The notes below the pieces were generated by a model, which ran no database searches, was not told where the DNA came from, and was given only the letters and a program-made list of their open reading frames with translations. Below are positions 8,151-16,968 of a stretch of 64,000 nucleotides of DNA, piece by piece (position 1 is the first letter of the stretch; each line of letters begins with the position of its first letter). Source of the stretch: Bacteroidota bacterium (GTDB lineage: Bacteria; Bacteroidota; Bacteroidia; AKYH767-A; 2013-40CM-41-45); assembly GCA_016720935.1 (NCBI GenBank), contig JADKJP010000004.1, forward strand, positions 186,001 to 250,000. Reading direction: 5' to 3'. The position numbers were made by a program, and so were the translations under genes.

Positions 8151-9803
8151 ATGAAATCCATTCTGAAAGCAGTTCACATATTTATTCTAATGATCTATTT
8201 TTCTCCAACCTTGTTGGCTCAAACACCAAGTTGGCTGTGGGCGAATTCTGCTGGAGGTGGAATAGTTTATGATATTGCTACCGATAGTTACGGAAATGTG
8301 TATGCAACTGGTTATTATACCGATTCAATTATGTCATTTGGGACTCTTTCAATTGCAAGTGAAGGAGAAGACGAAGGATTCATCGCTAAATACGACCCTT
8401 CTGGAAATCTACTTTGGGCAAAATCATTTGGAGGGAAAAATCAGGACCGAGGAACCAGTATTACAACAGATTATTTAGGAAATGTGATTTTAAGTGGTTT
8501 TTTTCATAGTGACACATTAATCATAGGAGGAAATTCTTTCTTTTATTCATTAGGAGCTTCAGACATTTTTGTCGCGAAGTTTAACACGTCAGGAAATCTT
8601 CTTTGGGCTAGAGCCTATGGAAGCCAGAGTGTGGATGTTAATAATAGTGTTGTAACAGATCGCCAGGGAAATGTTTTTATAGCCGGCAGCTTTGCGGGTA
8701 CATCAATTTCATTTGGAACAACTTCGTTGATAAATAGCGGTGTTGTAGGATATGATGATCTTTTTATTGCAAAATTAAACTCTTCAGGAAATGAATTGTG
8801 GGCCATTTCGCAAGGAAATTCAATTGGCGGTGAAGTTGCCAATCAGTTAGCTGTAGATAGTATTGGGAATTTATTTGTTGCAGGCGCCTTTAATGGCAAC
8901 TCAACTTCACTCGGGAGTTACAATTTCAATAATTCTCATTCCGGGTTGAATGATTTATTTATCGAAAAACTTTCACCTGCAGGAAACCAGATTTGGGCTA
9001 AATCTGCAGGAAGTATTGACGAGGATTATTGTCAAGGTATTTGTGTAGATTCCAGTGGTAATATCATTATTGCTGGTGGTTTTAGAAATGCAAATCTATC
9101 CCTTGACACAATTTCTCTTTTAAATTCAGGAGGTAATGATGTATTCATTGCAAAGTATGATCAGTCAGGCAATATAATATGGGCTAAAACTATTGGTGCA
9201 ACAGGTAATGAATTTTGTGAAAATGTAGCTTTTGATAGGGTTGGAAATGCTTACTTAACGGGTACTTTCAACGATCCAACATTAACAATTGGTTCGAATA
9301 CTTTTCCAGGAACATTTCACTTTTATATAGCTCATTTTGATTTAGCGGGTAATGTAGTATGGGCTACTACAACAGGAACTAATGGACCTATCGGGCCACG
9401 AGGAATAACTGTTGATGATGCAGGGAGCGTGATTCTTGCTGGATCTTTACCTAGCAATACTACTTTTTTCGGAACAATTCCATTAGTACATTGGGGAATT
9501 ACAAATATTTTTGTGTCTAAATTTAATTTACAAACAGGAATCAATGACATAAGAAATACATCTCCAATTTTGTTGTACCCGAATCCCTCCAAAAATCAAC
9601 TTACTGTATTGTGTAATTCAGAAGCAAAACAGGTAATTCAAGTGTTTGATATTTCAGGCAAGATTCGCTTCTCACAACAGTTATGGACGGGAGGATCTAA
9701 TTCATTGAATATTGATGTAAGTGAATGGAAGCAAGGCCTCTATTTTGTAAACATTGAAAAATCCGACGGCAATAACACCTCGACTTTTTTTATTAAAGAA
9801 TAA
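8151..9803 (+). CDS. T9SS type A sorting domain protein, SBBP-type beta-propeller
   Basis: A 550-residue predicted secreted protein. The signal peptide (residues 1-24) ends TLLAQ. The body has about seven repeats of the SBBP pattern 'iatDssGNvyatGyfsgs...fiaKydpsGnllWAks', expected to form a beta-propeller. The C-terminal sorting domain (from about residue 470) contains LLYPNPSKN and ends FFIKE. Base composition is visibly more AT-rich than the flanking housekeeping genes, and the gene follows the transposase/duplication scar, which may indicate transfer. No enzymatic motif is visible. Confidence 0.87.
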   Translation: MKSILKAVHIFILMIYFSPTLLAQTPSWLWANSAGGGIVYDIATDSYGNVYATGYYTDSIMSFGTLSIASEGEDEGFIAKYDPSGNLLWAKSFGGKNQDRGTSITTDYLGNVILSGFFHSDTLIIGGNSFFYSLGASDIFVAKFNTSGNLLWARAYGSQSVDVNNSVVTDRQGNVFIAGSFAGTSISFGTTSLINSGVVGYDDLFIAKLNSSGNELWAISQGNSIGGEVANQLAVDSIGNLFVAGAFNGNSTSLGSYNFNNSHSGLNDLFIEKLSPAGNQIWAKSAGSIDEDYCQGICVDSSGNIIIAGGFRNANLSLDTISLLNSGGNDVFIAKYDQSGNIIWAKTIGATGNEFCENVAFDRVGNAYLTGTFNDPTLTIGSNTFPGTFHFYIAHFDLAGNVVWATTTGTNGPIGPRGITVDDAGSVILAGSLPSNTTFFGTIPLVHWGITNIFVSKFNLQTGINDIRNTSPILLYPNPSKNQLTVLCNSEAKQVIQVFDISGKIRFSQQLWTGGSNSLNIDVSEWKQGLYFVNIEKSDGNNTSTFFIKE

Positions 9804-9915
9804 ATGTACATCCCTTAGCATGGATGAGTATTACCAATTTATTTAGTAAATGTCGTTAACAGAATATTCAAAATAGATTCCGTAATTTTTTTGTAACATA
9901 AAAACAATATAATCA

Positions 9916-10314
9916 ATGGCTGAATTGAAAACAAAAAAAACTGAACTAAGCGTTGATTTTTTTTTGAAGAAAATTTCGTCCGAACAACAAAGGAAAGATG
10001 CTTATGTAATTATTGGTCTGATGGAAAAGGCCACAAAAGCAAAAGCGAAAATGTGGGGAACTGCGATCATCGGTTTTGGTGACCGCAAACTGAAATATGA
10101 AAGCGGACGTGAACTGGACTGGTTTGTGATGGGCTTCTCTCCACGCAAACAAAATCTCGCCTTGTATATTTCGGGAGCAGTTCAAAAACAAGGTGCTCTT
10201 CTTAAAAAACTGGGAAAGCACAAAACCGGAAAAGGATGTTTGTACATCAACAAGCTGGAAGAAGTGGATTTAACGATATTAAAAGATATCATTAAACTGG
10301 GGATCGTGGAATGA
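9916..10314 (+). CDS. DUF1801-like (YdhG-type) small protein
   Basis: A 132-residue cytoplasmic protein without signal peptide. The pattern '...R.DAYVIIGLMEKAT...MWGTAIIGFGDRKLKYESGRELDWFVMGFSPRK' and the terminal 'CLYIN+LEEVDLTILKDII' match DUF1801 proteins. These are small alpha/beta proteins of unknown biochemical role, related in fold to the frataxin-like YdhG group. It stands alone, with 112 bp of AT-rich DNA upstream. No function is assigned. Confidence 0.7.
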   Translation: MAELKTKKTELSVDFFLKKISSEQQRKDAYVIIGLMEKATKAKAKMWGTAIIGFGDRKLKYESGRELDWFVMGFSPRKQNLALYISGAVQKQGALLKKLGKHKTGKGCLYINKLEEVDLTILKDIIKLGIVE

Positions 10315-10436
10315 AAATCTTTCATTTAAATCCGTACGAATAGTCCCGATATCTTTCCAAACCCAATTCATTCCAATACATTCTTCATTCATTAATATCT
10401 CAAAATTTTCATCATCAGGTTTAGAAAATAAAAATC

Positions 10437-11417
10437 ATGAACGACGAACGCGAAATGAAAGCATGGGTGTACACCAGGTACGGCCCACCGGAAGTTGTTC
10501 AACTCAAAACAGTAGAACGACCTTTACCGAAGGACAACGAAGTACTGATTAGAATTCACGCTACAACCGTAAACCGAACCGATTGTGGTTTTCGGAGCGC
10601 GGAGTATTTCATCTCGAGATTTTTTACAGGACTACTGAAACCCAAAAATCAGATTTTGGGTAATGAATTCGCCGGGGAAATTGTTGCTGTCGGAACTTAT
10701 ACCAATACTTATAAAATCGGGGACAGAGTTTTTGGCTACAACGACCGGACAATGGGCGGACATGCGCAGTATTTAGCATTGCCTGAAACGGCAACATTTA
10801 CCACCATTCCTTCCGGCATGAGCTATGCAGAAGCGGCACCGATTTGCGAAGGAAGTCATTATGCATTGTGCGACATTCGTGCCGCAAAAGTGAAAAGCGG
10901 TCAGCGTACACTGGTTTATGGAGCAACCGGAGCCATCGGATCTGCTGCTGTACAATTACTCAAACATTTTGGTGCACATGTAACTGCTGTATGTCACACC
11001 AATTATATTGATCTCGTTAAATCACTGGGTGCAGATGAAGTGATTGATTACACCAAAAGTGATTACACCAACACACAAAACAAATACGATTTAGTCTTTG
11101 ACGCTGTAGGTAAAACTTCGTTTGGAAAATGTAAGCCGGTACTAACTGAAAAAGGAATTTATATTTCTACAGAACTCGGGAAAAATTCAGAAAACATCCG
11201 GTTTGCAATCAGTACATCTTTTTTTAAGGGGAAAAGAGTACTGTTTCCCATTCCAACATTTTCTCATGATGATTTAAACTTTTTAAAGACTTTGGTTGAG
11301 AAAAAAATCTACAGACCTGTTCTTGACAGAATTTTCAAATTCGAAGAAATGCATGAAGCATATCATTTTGTTGAAACAGGGCAAAAAATCGGGAATGTTG
11401 TAATCACAGTGGAATAA
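10437..11417 (+). CDS. Zinc-independent MDR family NAD(P)-dependent oxidoreductase
   Basis: Medium-chain dehydrogenase/reductase of 326 residues resembling quinone oxidoreductases. The N-terminal GroES-like domain (AWVYTRYGPPEVV; VNRTDCG) lacks the usual catalytic zinc ligands. A Rossmann domain has the cofactor motif VYGATGAIGSAAVQLLK (about residues 158-174). The likely reaction is NADPH-dependent reduction of a quinone, enone or aldehyde; substrate unknown. The start is ATG at 10437; a second in-frame ATG at 10455 (MKAWVYTRYG) sits closer to the conserved core and could be the true start. Confidence 0.85.
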   Translation: MNDEREMKAWVYTRYGPPEVVQLKTVERPLPKDNEVLIRIHATTVNRTDCGFRSAEYFISRFFTGLLKPKNQILGNEFAGEIVAVGTYTNTYKIGDRVFGYNDRTMGGHAQYLALPETATFTTIPSGMSYAEAAPICEGSHYALCDIRAAKVKSGQRTLVYGATGAIGSAAVQLLKHFGAHVTAVCHTNYIDLVKSLGADEVIDYTKSDYTNTQNKYDLVFDAVGKTSFGKCKPVLTEKGIYISTELGKNSENIRFAISTSFFKGKRVLFPIPTFSHDDLNFLKTLVEKKIYRPVLDRIFKFEEMHEAYHFVETGQKIGNVVITVE

Positions 11418-11552
11418 TCCGGAAATGATAATAACAGACTAAAAAAAAACGAATAGTTATTTTCATAAAAATAAAATATATCTTCGTTTCAACATCATTT
11501 ATTTGCAATCTCATTTCTTTGATTCAAAAAACAGAACAATAAACTCTCTACT

Positions 11553-11966
11553 ATGAATCCAACCTTAAGAAATATTTTAGCGGTAATTGCAGGAGTTATT
11601 GTTGGAAGTATTGTAAACATGGCGATTGTGATGCTAAGCGGATCTGTCATCCCTCCTCCTGCGGGAGCTGACGCGACAACTATTGAAGGTTTGAAAGCAT
11701 CGATGCATTTGTTTGAACCCAAGCATTTCATTTTTCCTTTCCTTGCTCATGCGATTGGAACACTGGTTGGGGCCTATCTCGCAGCTTTGATGGCCGCAAG
11801 CAGCAAAATGAGATTTGCATTGATCATCGGTGCGCTTTTTATGATTGGTGGGATTATCAATGTCACCATGCTTCCTTCTCCTGTCTGGTTTAGTGTGCTG
11901 GATATTGCAGGAGCTTATATTCCGATGGCTTACCTCGGCTGGAAATTTGCAGCCCGAAGAAAATAG
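11553..11966 (+). CDS. Small four-helix membrane protein, unknown function
   Basis: A 137-residue protein with hydrophobic segments at about residues 7-30, 58-78, 85-105 and 112-130, ending in positively charged ARRK (inside). I do not recognise a named family; it resembles small integral membrane proteins common in Bacteroidota. A TATCTTCG box about 75 bp upstream may serve as -7 element. Located between an oxidoreductase and a YCII-like protein on the same strand. Confidence 0.6.
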   Translation: MNPTLRNILAVIAGVIVGSIVNMAIVMLSGSVIPPPAGADATTIEGLKASMHLFEPKHFIFPFLAHAIGTLVGAYLAALMAASSKMRFALIIGALFMIGGIINVTMLPSPVWFSVLDIAGAYIPMAYLGWKFAARRK

Positions 11967-12017
11967 ATCCTTGAAAGAAAAGGATCAGGACTCCTTCATG
12001 ATAAAAATATTTACAAA

Positions 12018-12476
12018 ATGAAAATTACAACAATCATAGCGTGTTGTGTGTTTCTTGCCTTGAATTCAACAGCACAAACAACAAATCCGAATTACGATTC
12101 GACTTTGGCAAAGAACCTTGGTGCCGACGAATTTGGGATGAAAATGTATACCATGGTAATTCTGAAGACAGGGACAAACACAACAGAAAGCAAAGAATCC
12201 AAAGACACGTTATTTGCCGGGCATCTGGCGAATATCGGGCGATTGGCTGACTTAAAAAAACTGGTGATTGCGGGACCATTCGGAAAAAACGACAAGAATT
12301 TTCGAGGAATATTCATCCTCGATGTAGCGAACGAAGCGGAAGCACTCGCACTTCTTGAATCAGATCCTGCCATCAAAGCAAAATTATTGCAACCGGAATT
12401 GTATCCATGGTATGGTTCCGCGGCGATTTCGGAATATCTGAAATCGCATGATAAGATCTGGAAGGCGAAACCCTGA
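12018..12476 (+). CDS. Exported YCII-related protein
   Basis: A 152-residue protein with a signal peptide (about residues 1-20, ending NSTAQ) followed by a YCII-like ferredoxin-fold domain. Typical features are 'MVILKTG', then 'FAGHLANIGRLADLKKLVIAGPFG', 'FRGIFILDVANEAEALALLESDPA' and a final 'LYPWYGSAAI'. YCII proteins act as monooxygenase- or lyase-like modules with a conserved His-Asp pair; here the His of GHL is present. Substrate unknown. It lies 51 bp after the small membrane protein gene and could be co-transcribed with it. Confidence 0.72.
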   Translation: MKITTIIACCVFLALNSTAQTTNPNYDSTLAKNLGADEFGMKMYTMVILKTGTNTTESKESKDTLFAGHLANIGRLADLKKLVIAGPFGKNDKNFRGIFILDVANEAEALALLESDPAIKAKLLQPELYPWYGSAAISEYLKSHDKIWKAKP

Positions 12477-12497
12477 TCGGAAGCTGAGAAAAATAAG

Positions 12498-13799
12498 TTA
12501 CAGCGCCTCTGCTACTTTTTCCATCATAGTACTTCGGGATCCTTTGACAAGGATAACAGAATTCTTAACCGGATTTTTCTTCACCCAGTTGGCTGCTTCA
12601 TCAGAGGTCTGGAAATACAAACAATCGATCTGATCTTTGAATGCACCAAAGTTCTTCCCGACAAGGATAAATTTTTCTGCAGGAATCTTTTTGAGCAATT
12701 GCATGATGCGTTCATGCTCCGCCCGGCTTTCTTCGCCCAGTTCCGCCATATCACCAATACAAACCAGTTTGTGCGGATCAGGAAGCGCTGCAAAATTTTT
12801 CAAAGCCGCTTCCATGCTGGTCGGGTTGGCATTGTAAGCATCCAGAATAATGGTGTTGGTTCCCTTCTTTACGACCTGTGAACGGCTATTGTCCGGAACG
12901 TAAGCAGCAATTGCCTCGTCGATAGCTTCAGCGGAAACACCAAAATAATTTCCTATGCAAACAGCCGCGAGGATATTTTCAAAATTATAAGCACCGATAA
13001 TTTGCGACTGAATTTGACCGGAATGATCACCCTGCTTCCATTTCACTTCCAGCGTAGGTGAATCAGTGACCAATGCGCCGTAGCAATCAAAACCTTCTTC
13101 AGTTCCGTATACTACTGCATACTGCACTTTATGATCTTTTGCCATTTCATGCAAAATGGAATTGTTGCCATTCAAAAAAATTGTTTTGGAATGCGAAGCG
13201 ATCCAGGCATACAATTCACCTTTTCCTTTTTTCACACCTTCAAAACCGCCAAAACCTTCAAGGTGAGCTTTGCCTACATTCGTGATCAATCCATAATGCG
13301 GCTCCGCGATTTTGCAATACGATTCAATCTCGCCCTGGTGATTGGCTCCCATCTCGATGACCGCGAATTCAATATCCGGACTGATAGACAACAACGTGAG
13401 AGGTACTCCGATATGATTGTTCAGATTGCCTTTTGTCGCGAGCGTGTTGTAGCGCTTAGACAAAACCGAGCGGATCAATTCCTTGGTGGTTGTTTTACCA
13501 TTGGATCCCGTCACCGCGAGTACCGGTATTGTTAATTGATGACGATGGTAATTCGCCAGTTGTTGAAGCGCTATCAATCCATCACCCACGAGCAGACAAC
13601 GATCATTTTTCTGAAACTCCGGCTCATCGACTACAGCATAAGCCGCACCCAACTCGAGGGCTTTTTCCGCAAAAGCGTTTCCATTAAAACTCGGACCTTT
13701 CAGGGAGAAAAATACAGATCCCGGAATGATGGCTCTGGTATCTGTAGAAATCCTGGGGTGTCGCTGGTAAATGGAATAGAGTTCCTCTGTCGATATCAT
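12498..13799 (-). CDS. murF: UDP-MurNAc-tripeptide--D-alanyl-D-alanine ligase
   Basis: Adds D-Ala-D-Ala to the UDP-MurNAc tripeptide in the last cytoplasmic step of peptidoglycan precursor synthesis (433 residues). Mur-ligase features are STDTRAIIPGSVFFSLKG at the N-terminus, ATP loop VTGSNGKTTTKE, central FAVIEMGANHQGEI, and C-terminal DAYNANPTSMEAAL. The ATG at 13799 is four bases after a TACATTTG box, so translation from the upstream open codons is excluded and the mRNA may be leaderless. It stands alone here, outside the division/wall cluster. Confidence 0.95.
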   Translation of the reverse strand: MISTEELYSIYQRHPRISTDTRAIIPGSVFFSLKGPSFNGNAFAEKALELGAAYAVVDEPEFQKNDRCLLVGDGLIALQQLANYHRHQLTIPVLAVTGSNGKTTTKELIRSVLSKRYNTLATKGNLNNHIGVPLTLLSISPDIEFAVIEMGANHQGEIESYCKIAEPHYGLITNVGKAHLEGFGGFEGVKKGKGELYAWIASHSKTIFLNGNNSILHEMAKDHKVQYAVVYGTEEGFDCYGALVTDSPTLEVKWKQGDHSGQIQSQIIGAYNFENILAAVCIGNYFGVSAEAIDEAIAAYVPDNSRSQVVKKGTNTIILDAYNANPTSMEAALKNFAALPDPHKLVCIGDMAELGEESRAEHERIMQLLKKIPAEKFILVGKNFGAFKDQIDCLYFQTSDEAANWVKKNPVKNSVILVKGSRSTMMEKVAEAL

Positions 13800-13803
13800 A
13801 AAA

Positions 13804-13811
13804 CAAATGTA
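13804..13811 (-). promoter_or_regulatory. -7 box of murF, four bases before the start codon
   Basis: On the minus strand TACATTTG is followed by four T and the ATG of murF. A matching -33 TTTG at the expected distance is not clear, though TTG occurs 15 bp upstream of the box. The position implies transcription starting at or next to the A of ATG. Confidence 0.5.
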
Positions 13812-14033
13812 AAATTCAGGATCAAGCAATCCGCATCTTTGAAAAAGAGATATCAAACGGGAGGATTAGAGTTCTATCAACAAAAACGCATCAAATCTGC
13901 TTCAATTGAAGAAATGAGAAAGGAATTGCTTTTCACTCATAATTCACTGAATAACAGTTGTTTAATTTTACTATTCACAGACGAATTTTGACAGGAATTT
14001 ACCAACACCCGCCCTGTTTTTAAAAAAAAGAAG

Positions 14034-14041
14034 TACTTTTG
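14034..14041 (+). promoter_or_regulatory. -7 box of atpD
   Basis: TACTTTTG fits TAnnTTTG and lies 39 bp before the atpD ATG at 14081. A good -33 TTTG at 18-20 bp is not visible, so the match is partial. Confidence 0.45.
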
Positions 14042-14080
14042 CGCTCTGAAATCAAAAACCTTAAATCTACATACTTAATC

Positions 14081-15586
14081 ATGGCGAATATTGGAAAAAT
14101 TACCCAGATCATCGGGCCGGTTGTCGACGTTAGTTTTGATGCGGAAGACACAGCGCTTCCGAACATTTTGGATGCATTGGAAATCGACCGCCCGGGTGGT
14201 GGTGTCCTGGTACTTGAGTGCCAGCAGCACATTGGTGAAGATACCGTGCGCGCCATCGCGATGGACTCTACGGATGGTCTGACACGCGGAACCATCGTTC
14301 GCGCAGTGGGTGCTCCAATCCAGATGCCGGCAAGTGACGCCATCAAAGGACGTCTTTTCAATGTTGTAGGTGATGCCATCGATGGTATCGGAAAGGTTTC
14401 CAAAGAAAAAAGTGTTCCGATTCACCGTCAGGCTCCGAAATTCGAAAACCTGTCGACTGAATCTGAAATCCTTCTTACTGGTATCAAAGTAATCGACCTT
14501 ATCGAACCTTATGCAAAAGGTGGTAAGATCGGTCTGTTCGGTGGTGCCGGTGTAGGAAAGACAGTATTGATCATGGAATTGATCAACAATATCGCGAAGT
14601 CTTATTCCGGTTTGTCTGTATTCGCCGGTGTCGGTGAACGTACCCGTGAAGGAAATGACCTGCTGCGTGAAATGATCGAATCAAACGTAATCCGTTACGG
14701 TGAGGAGTTCAAACACAGCATGGAAAAAGGCGGATGGGATCTCAGCAAAGTAGATATGACCGAGCTTGGAAAATCACAGGCGACTCTGGTGTTCGGACAA
14801 ATGAACGAGCCACCGGGAGCACGTGCACGTGTGGCTTTGTCGGGTCTTACAGTAGCTGAATATTTCCGTGACGGTGATGAAAAATCCGGCGGTCGTGATA
14901 TCCTCTTCTTTATCGACAATATCTTCCGTTTCACACAGGCAGGATCTGAAGTATCCGCGCTGCTTGGCCGTATGCCGTCAGCCGTAGGTTACCAGCCGAC
15001 GCTTGCTACTGAAATGGGATTGATGCAGGAACGTATCACTTCTACAAAACGTGGTTCGATCACATCTGTACAGGCGGTTTACGTACCTGCGGATGACTTG
15101 ACTGACCCGGCTCCTGCGACAACTTTCGCTCACCTTGACGCGACAACAGTATTGAACCGTAAAATTTCCGAGTTGGGTATCTACCCTGCGGTGGATCCAC
15201 TGGATTCTACATCCCGTATCCTTTCTCCACTTGTTGTTGGTGAAGAACATTACAATACCGCTCAGCGTGTGAAAAATATCCTTCAGCGTTACAAAGAACT
15301 CCAGGATATCATTGCCATCCTTGGTATGGATGAATTGAGCGACGAAGATAAGCTGACTGTACACCGCGCTCGTCGTGTACAACGTTTCCTTTCACAGCCG
15401 TTCAACGTAGCTGAACAGTTCACCGGATTGAAAGGTGTAATCGTTCCGCTCGAAGAAACAATCAAAGGATTCAACATGATCATGAATGGTGAAGTGGATG
15501 AATATCCTGAAGCAGCATTCAACCTCGTTGGAACAATTGATGACGCGATCGCGAAGGGTAAGAAGTTGTTGGCAGAATCGAACTAA
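14081..15586 (+). CDS. atpD: F1Fo ATP synthase beta subunit
   Basis: Catalytic subunit of the F1 sector (501 residues, usual length). Visible are the N-terminal beta-barrel start GKITQIIGPVVDVSF, Walker A GGAGVGKT, catalytic-Glu region GVGERTREGNDL, Walker B ILFFIDNIFRF and the DELSDEDK region near the C-terminus. ATG at 14081 gives the conserved MANIGKI start. Together with atpC downstream it forms the separate atpDC unit common in Bacteroidota; the other subunit genes are not in the window. Degenerate word repeats fill the 155 bp between atpD and atpC. Confidence 0.97.
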   Translation: MANIGKITQIIGPVVDVSFDAEDTALPNILDALEIDRPGGGVLVLECQQHIGEDTVRAIAMDSTDGLTRGTIVRAVGAPIQMPASDAIKGRLFNVVGDAIDGIGKVSKEKSVPIHRQAPKFENLSTESEILLTGIKVIDLIEPYAKGGKIGLFGGAGVGKTVLIMELINNIAKSYSGLSVFAGVGERTREGNDLLREMIESNVIRYGEEFKHSMEKGGWDLSKVDMTELGKSQATLVFGQMNEPPGARARVALSGLTVAEYFRDGDEKSGGRDILFFIDNIFRFTQAGSEVSALLGRMPSAVGYQPTLATEMGLMQERITSTKRGSITSVQAVYVPADDLTDPAPATTFAHLDATTVLNRKISELGIYPAVDPLDSTSRILSPLVVGEEHYNTAQRVKNILQRYKELQDIIAILGMDELSDEDKLTVHRARRVQRFLSQPFNVAEQFTGLKGVIVPLEETIKGFNMIMNGEVDEYPEAAFNLVGTIDDAIAKGKKLLAESN

Positions 15587-15715
15587 GTGGTGCTTGGTGG
15601 TTGGAGGTTGGTGCTTAGAGTTTCGAAGAATGCACAGTCTATCAATCTACAATCATCAATCAGCAATCTACAATCAGCAATCTCCAATCAGCAATCTCCA
15701 ATCATCAATTAAAAC
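15587..15715 (+). repeat. Degenerate short-word tandem repeats between atpD and atpC
   Basis: Directly after the atpD stop comes a run of GGTGCTTGG/TGGTTGGAGG-type words. This is the reverse complement of the AGCACCAAC/CACCAAGC words seen at 30.7, 35.8 and 40.3 kb. From 15640 it is followed by about nine imperfect 8-9 bp units of the type AATCAGC/AATCTCC/AATCATC. No reading frame or hairpin of note. Confidence 0.8.
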
Positions 15716-15741
15716 GTCCATAACTTAGCTAGAAGAATAAC

Positions 15742-15981
15742 ATGCAACTCGAAATAATCACCCCGGATAAAAAAGTTTACAGTGGCGATGTCACTTCCGT
15801 TTCCGTTCCGGGAGCGAAAGGACGATTTGAAATGCTGAACAATCACGCAGCCGTGATCTCCACTCTTCTCAATGGAAAAGTAAAGATCAAAGACAAAGAA
15901 GGTGTAAAAAGCTTTGATGTAAAAGGCGGAGTGGTTGAAAATCTGAAAAACAAAATCGTCATCCTCGCGGAATCCGTTTAA
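15742..15981 (+). CDS. atpC: F1Fo ATP synthase epsilon subunit, N-terminal domain only
   Basis: A 79-residue protein matching the epsilon beta-sandwich: MQLEIITPDKKVYSGDVTSV at the N-terminus, then PGAKGRFEMLNNHAAVISTL. It ends after the sandwich (VILAESV) and lacks the C-terminal helical hairpin that inhibits ATP hydrolysis in enterobacterial and Bacillus enzymes. Short forms are known in this phylum, so it is probably not truncated by mutation. A strong terminator follows at about 16007-16031. Confidence 0.92.
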   Translation: MQLEIITPDKKVYSGDVTSVSVPGAKGRFEMLNNHAAVISTLLNGKVKIKDKEGVKSFDVKGGVVENLKNKIVILAESV

Positions 15982-15998
15982 CCATATCTCTCCGCAAT

Positions 15999-16040
15999 AA
16001 AAAAAAGGACAATGGCCACAGGCGATTGTCCTTTTTTCTT
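15999..16040. terminator. Bidirectional terminator between atpC and TMEM175-like gene
   Basis: Stem GGACAATGGCC (16007-16017) pairs with GGCGATTGTCC (16021-16031), with one mismatch, flanked by A-run and T-run. It can end transcription from both convergent genes. Confidence 0.85.
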
Positions 16041-16055
16041 TTTCTGAGGCATTGA

Positions 16056-16631
16056 TCAGCTCACGGCCTTTTCAATTTCTTTATCCGGAATCATCCAGAG
16101 TATCGCGATGCTGAAAAACAAAGCTCCGGAAATCACAGGATGTACATAGGCCATCGGGATGGCAACCGCATACGCTATTTGTGAGATGATTCCTTTTCGG
16201 GTGTGTTTTTGAAATGCAACATTAAGGGTGCCTTCCGCTTGAACACTATTTTCAATCACTTTTTGCAAAATGAAATACGCAAAGCCTGACAACAACAGAT
16301 TGGCAGCATACAATGCAGTCGGATTCGCTTCAAAATGATTCTCCCCCATCCATCCTGTTGTGAACGGGATCAGTGACAACCAAAACAAAAGATGAAGATT
16401 GGCAAGAATAATCTTACCACTTACATGTTTCGCGGTATGCATCAGGTGATGATGATTACCCCAGTAAATACCGACGTATACAAAACTAAAAATGTAACTG
16501 ATAAAAACCGGAGCCAGTTCAAACAATGCGGACCACTGCGCCCCATGCGGAACTTTTATTTCCAATACCATAATCGTAATGATGATGGCCAATACACCAT
16601 CACTGAATGCTTCTAGTCTGCCTTTTCCCAT
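16056..16631 (-). CDS. TMEM175-like (DUF1211) potassium channel subunit
   Basis: A 191-residue membrane protein with six hydrophobic segments. The signature RLEAFSDGVLAIIITIMVLE at residues 5-24 contains the FSD motif of the TMEM175 family, whose first helix lines a potassium-conducting pore. Bacterial members are single-repeat proteins that assemble as tetramers. The histidine-rich GNHHHLMHTAKHV in the loop after helix 2 is usual for the family. It is convergent with atpC. Ion selectivity is inferred from the family only. Confidence 0.87.
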   Translation of the reverse strand: MGKGRLEAFSDGVLAIIITIMVLEIKVPHGAQWSALFELAPVFISYIFSFVYVGIYWGNHHHLMHTAKHVSGKIILANLHLLFWLSLIPFTTGWMGENHFEANPTALYAANLLLSGFAYFILQKVIENSVQAEGTLNVAFQKHTRKGIISQIAYAVAIPMAYVHPVISGALFFSIAILWMIPDKEIEKAVS

Positions 16632-16968
16632 ATCTGATTTTCTTTAAGATAAAATTTAATAATTCCTGAAGCAACAGATCAGGCTTCAGGATAGTTTCGA
16701 TTAATGCAAAACAAGAGAACAACCGTTTTATTTACCGGCAATATATAAATGAAATATTAAGTCCTAAAATACATAAAATATCCGCGATTCTGTTTCCTCA
16801 GGTTAAAGCTGAATCAAAGGGAGTATTAGGCAGCCCAAACCCCCACCCCTGAAGGGTTTCCGGAAGGTTTTAATTACTTTTTCCGCTTATAATGATTTTG
16901 ATTTCTCAGGGATATATTTACATTTGCTATTACTACTTCTCTCTAAACGAAAACGAAAACAAAAACAC
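16632..16968. other. Intergenic region, 337 bp
   Basis: Divergent control region between the TMEM175-like gene and the S8 protease. It contains the protease promoter at 16897-16926 and otherwise AT-rich sequence. I see no coding potential, strong hairpin or RNA motif in it. Confidence 0.6.
16897..16926 (+). promoter_or_regulatory. Promoter of S8 protease gene
   Basis: TTTG (16897-16900), 18 bp spacer, TACATTTG (16919-16926): a full match to the phylum consensus. The start codon is at 16969. The box also shows that open codons upstream from 16924 are not the true start. Confidence 0.65.
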
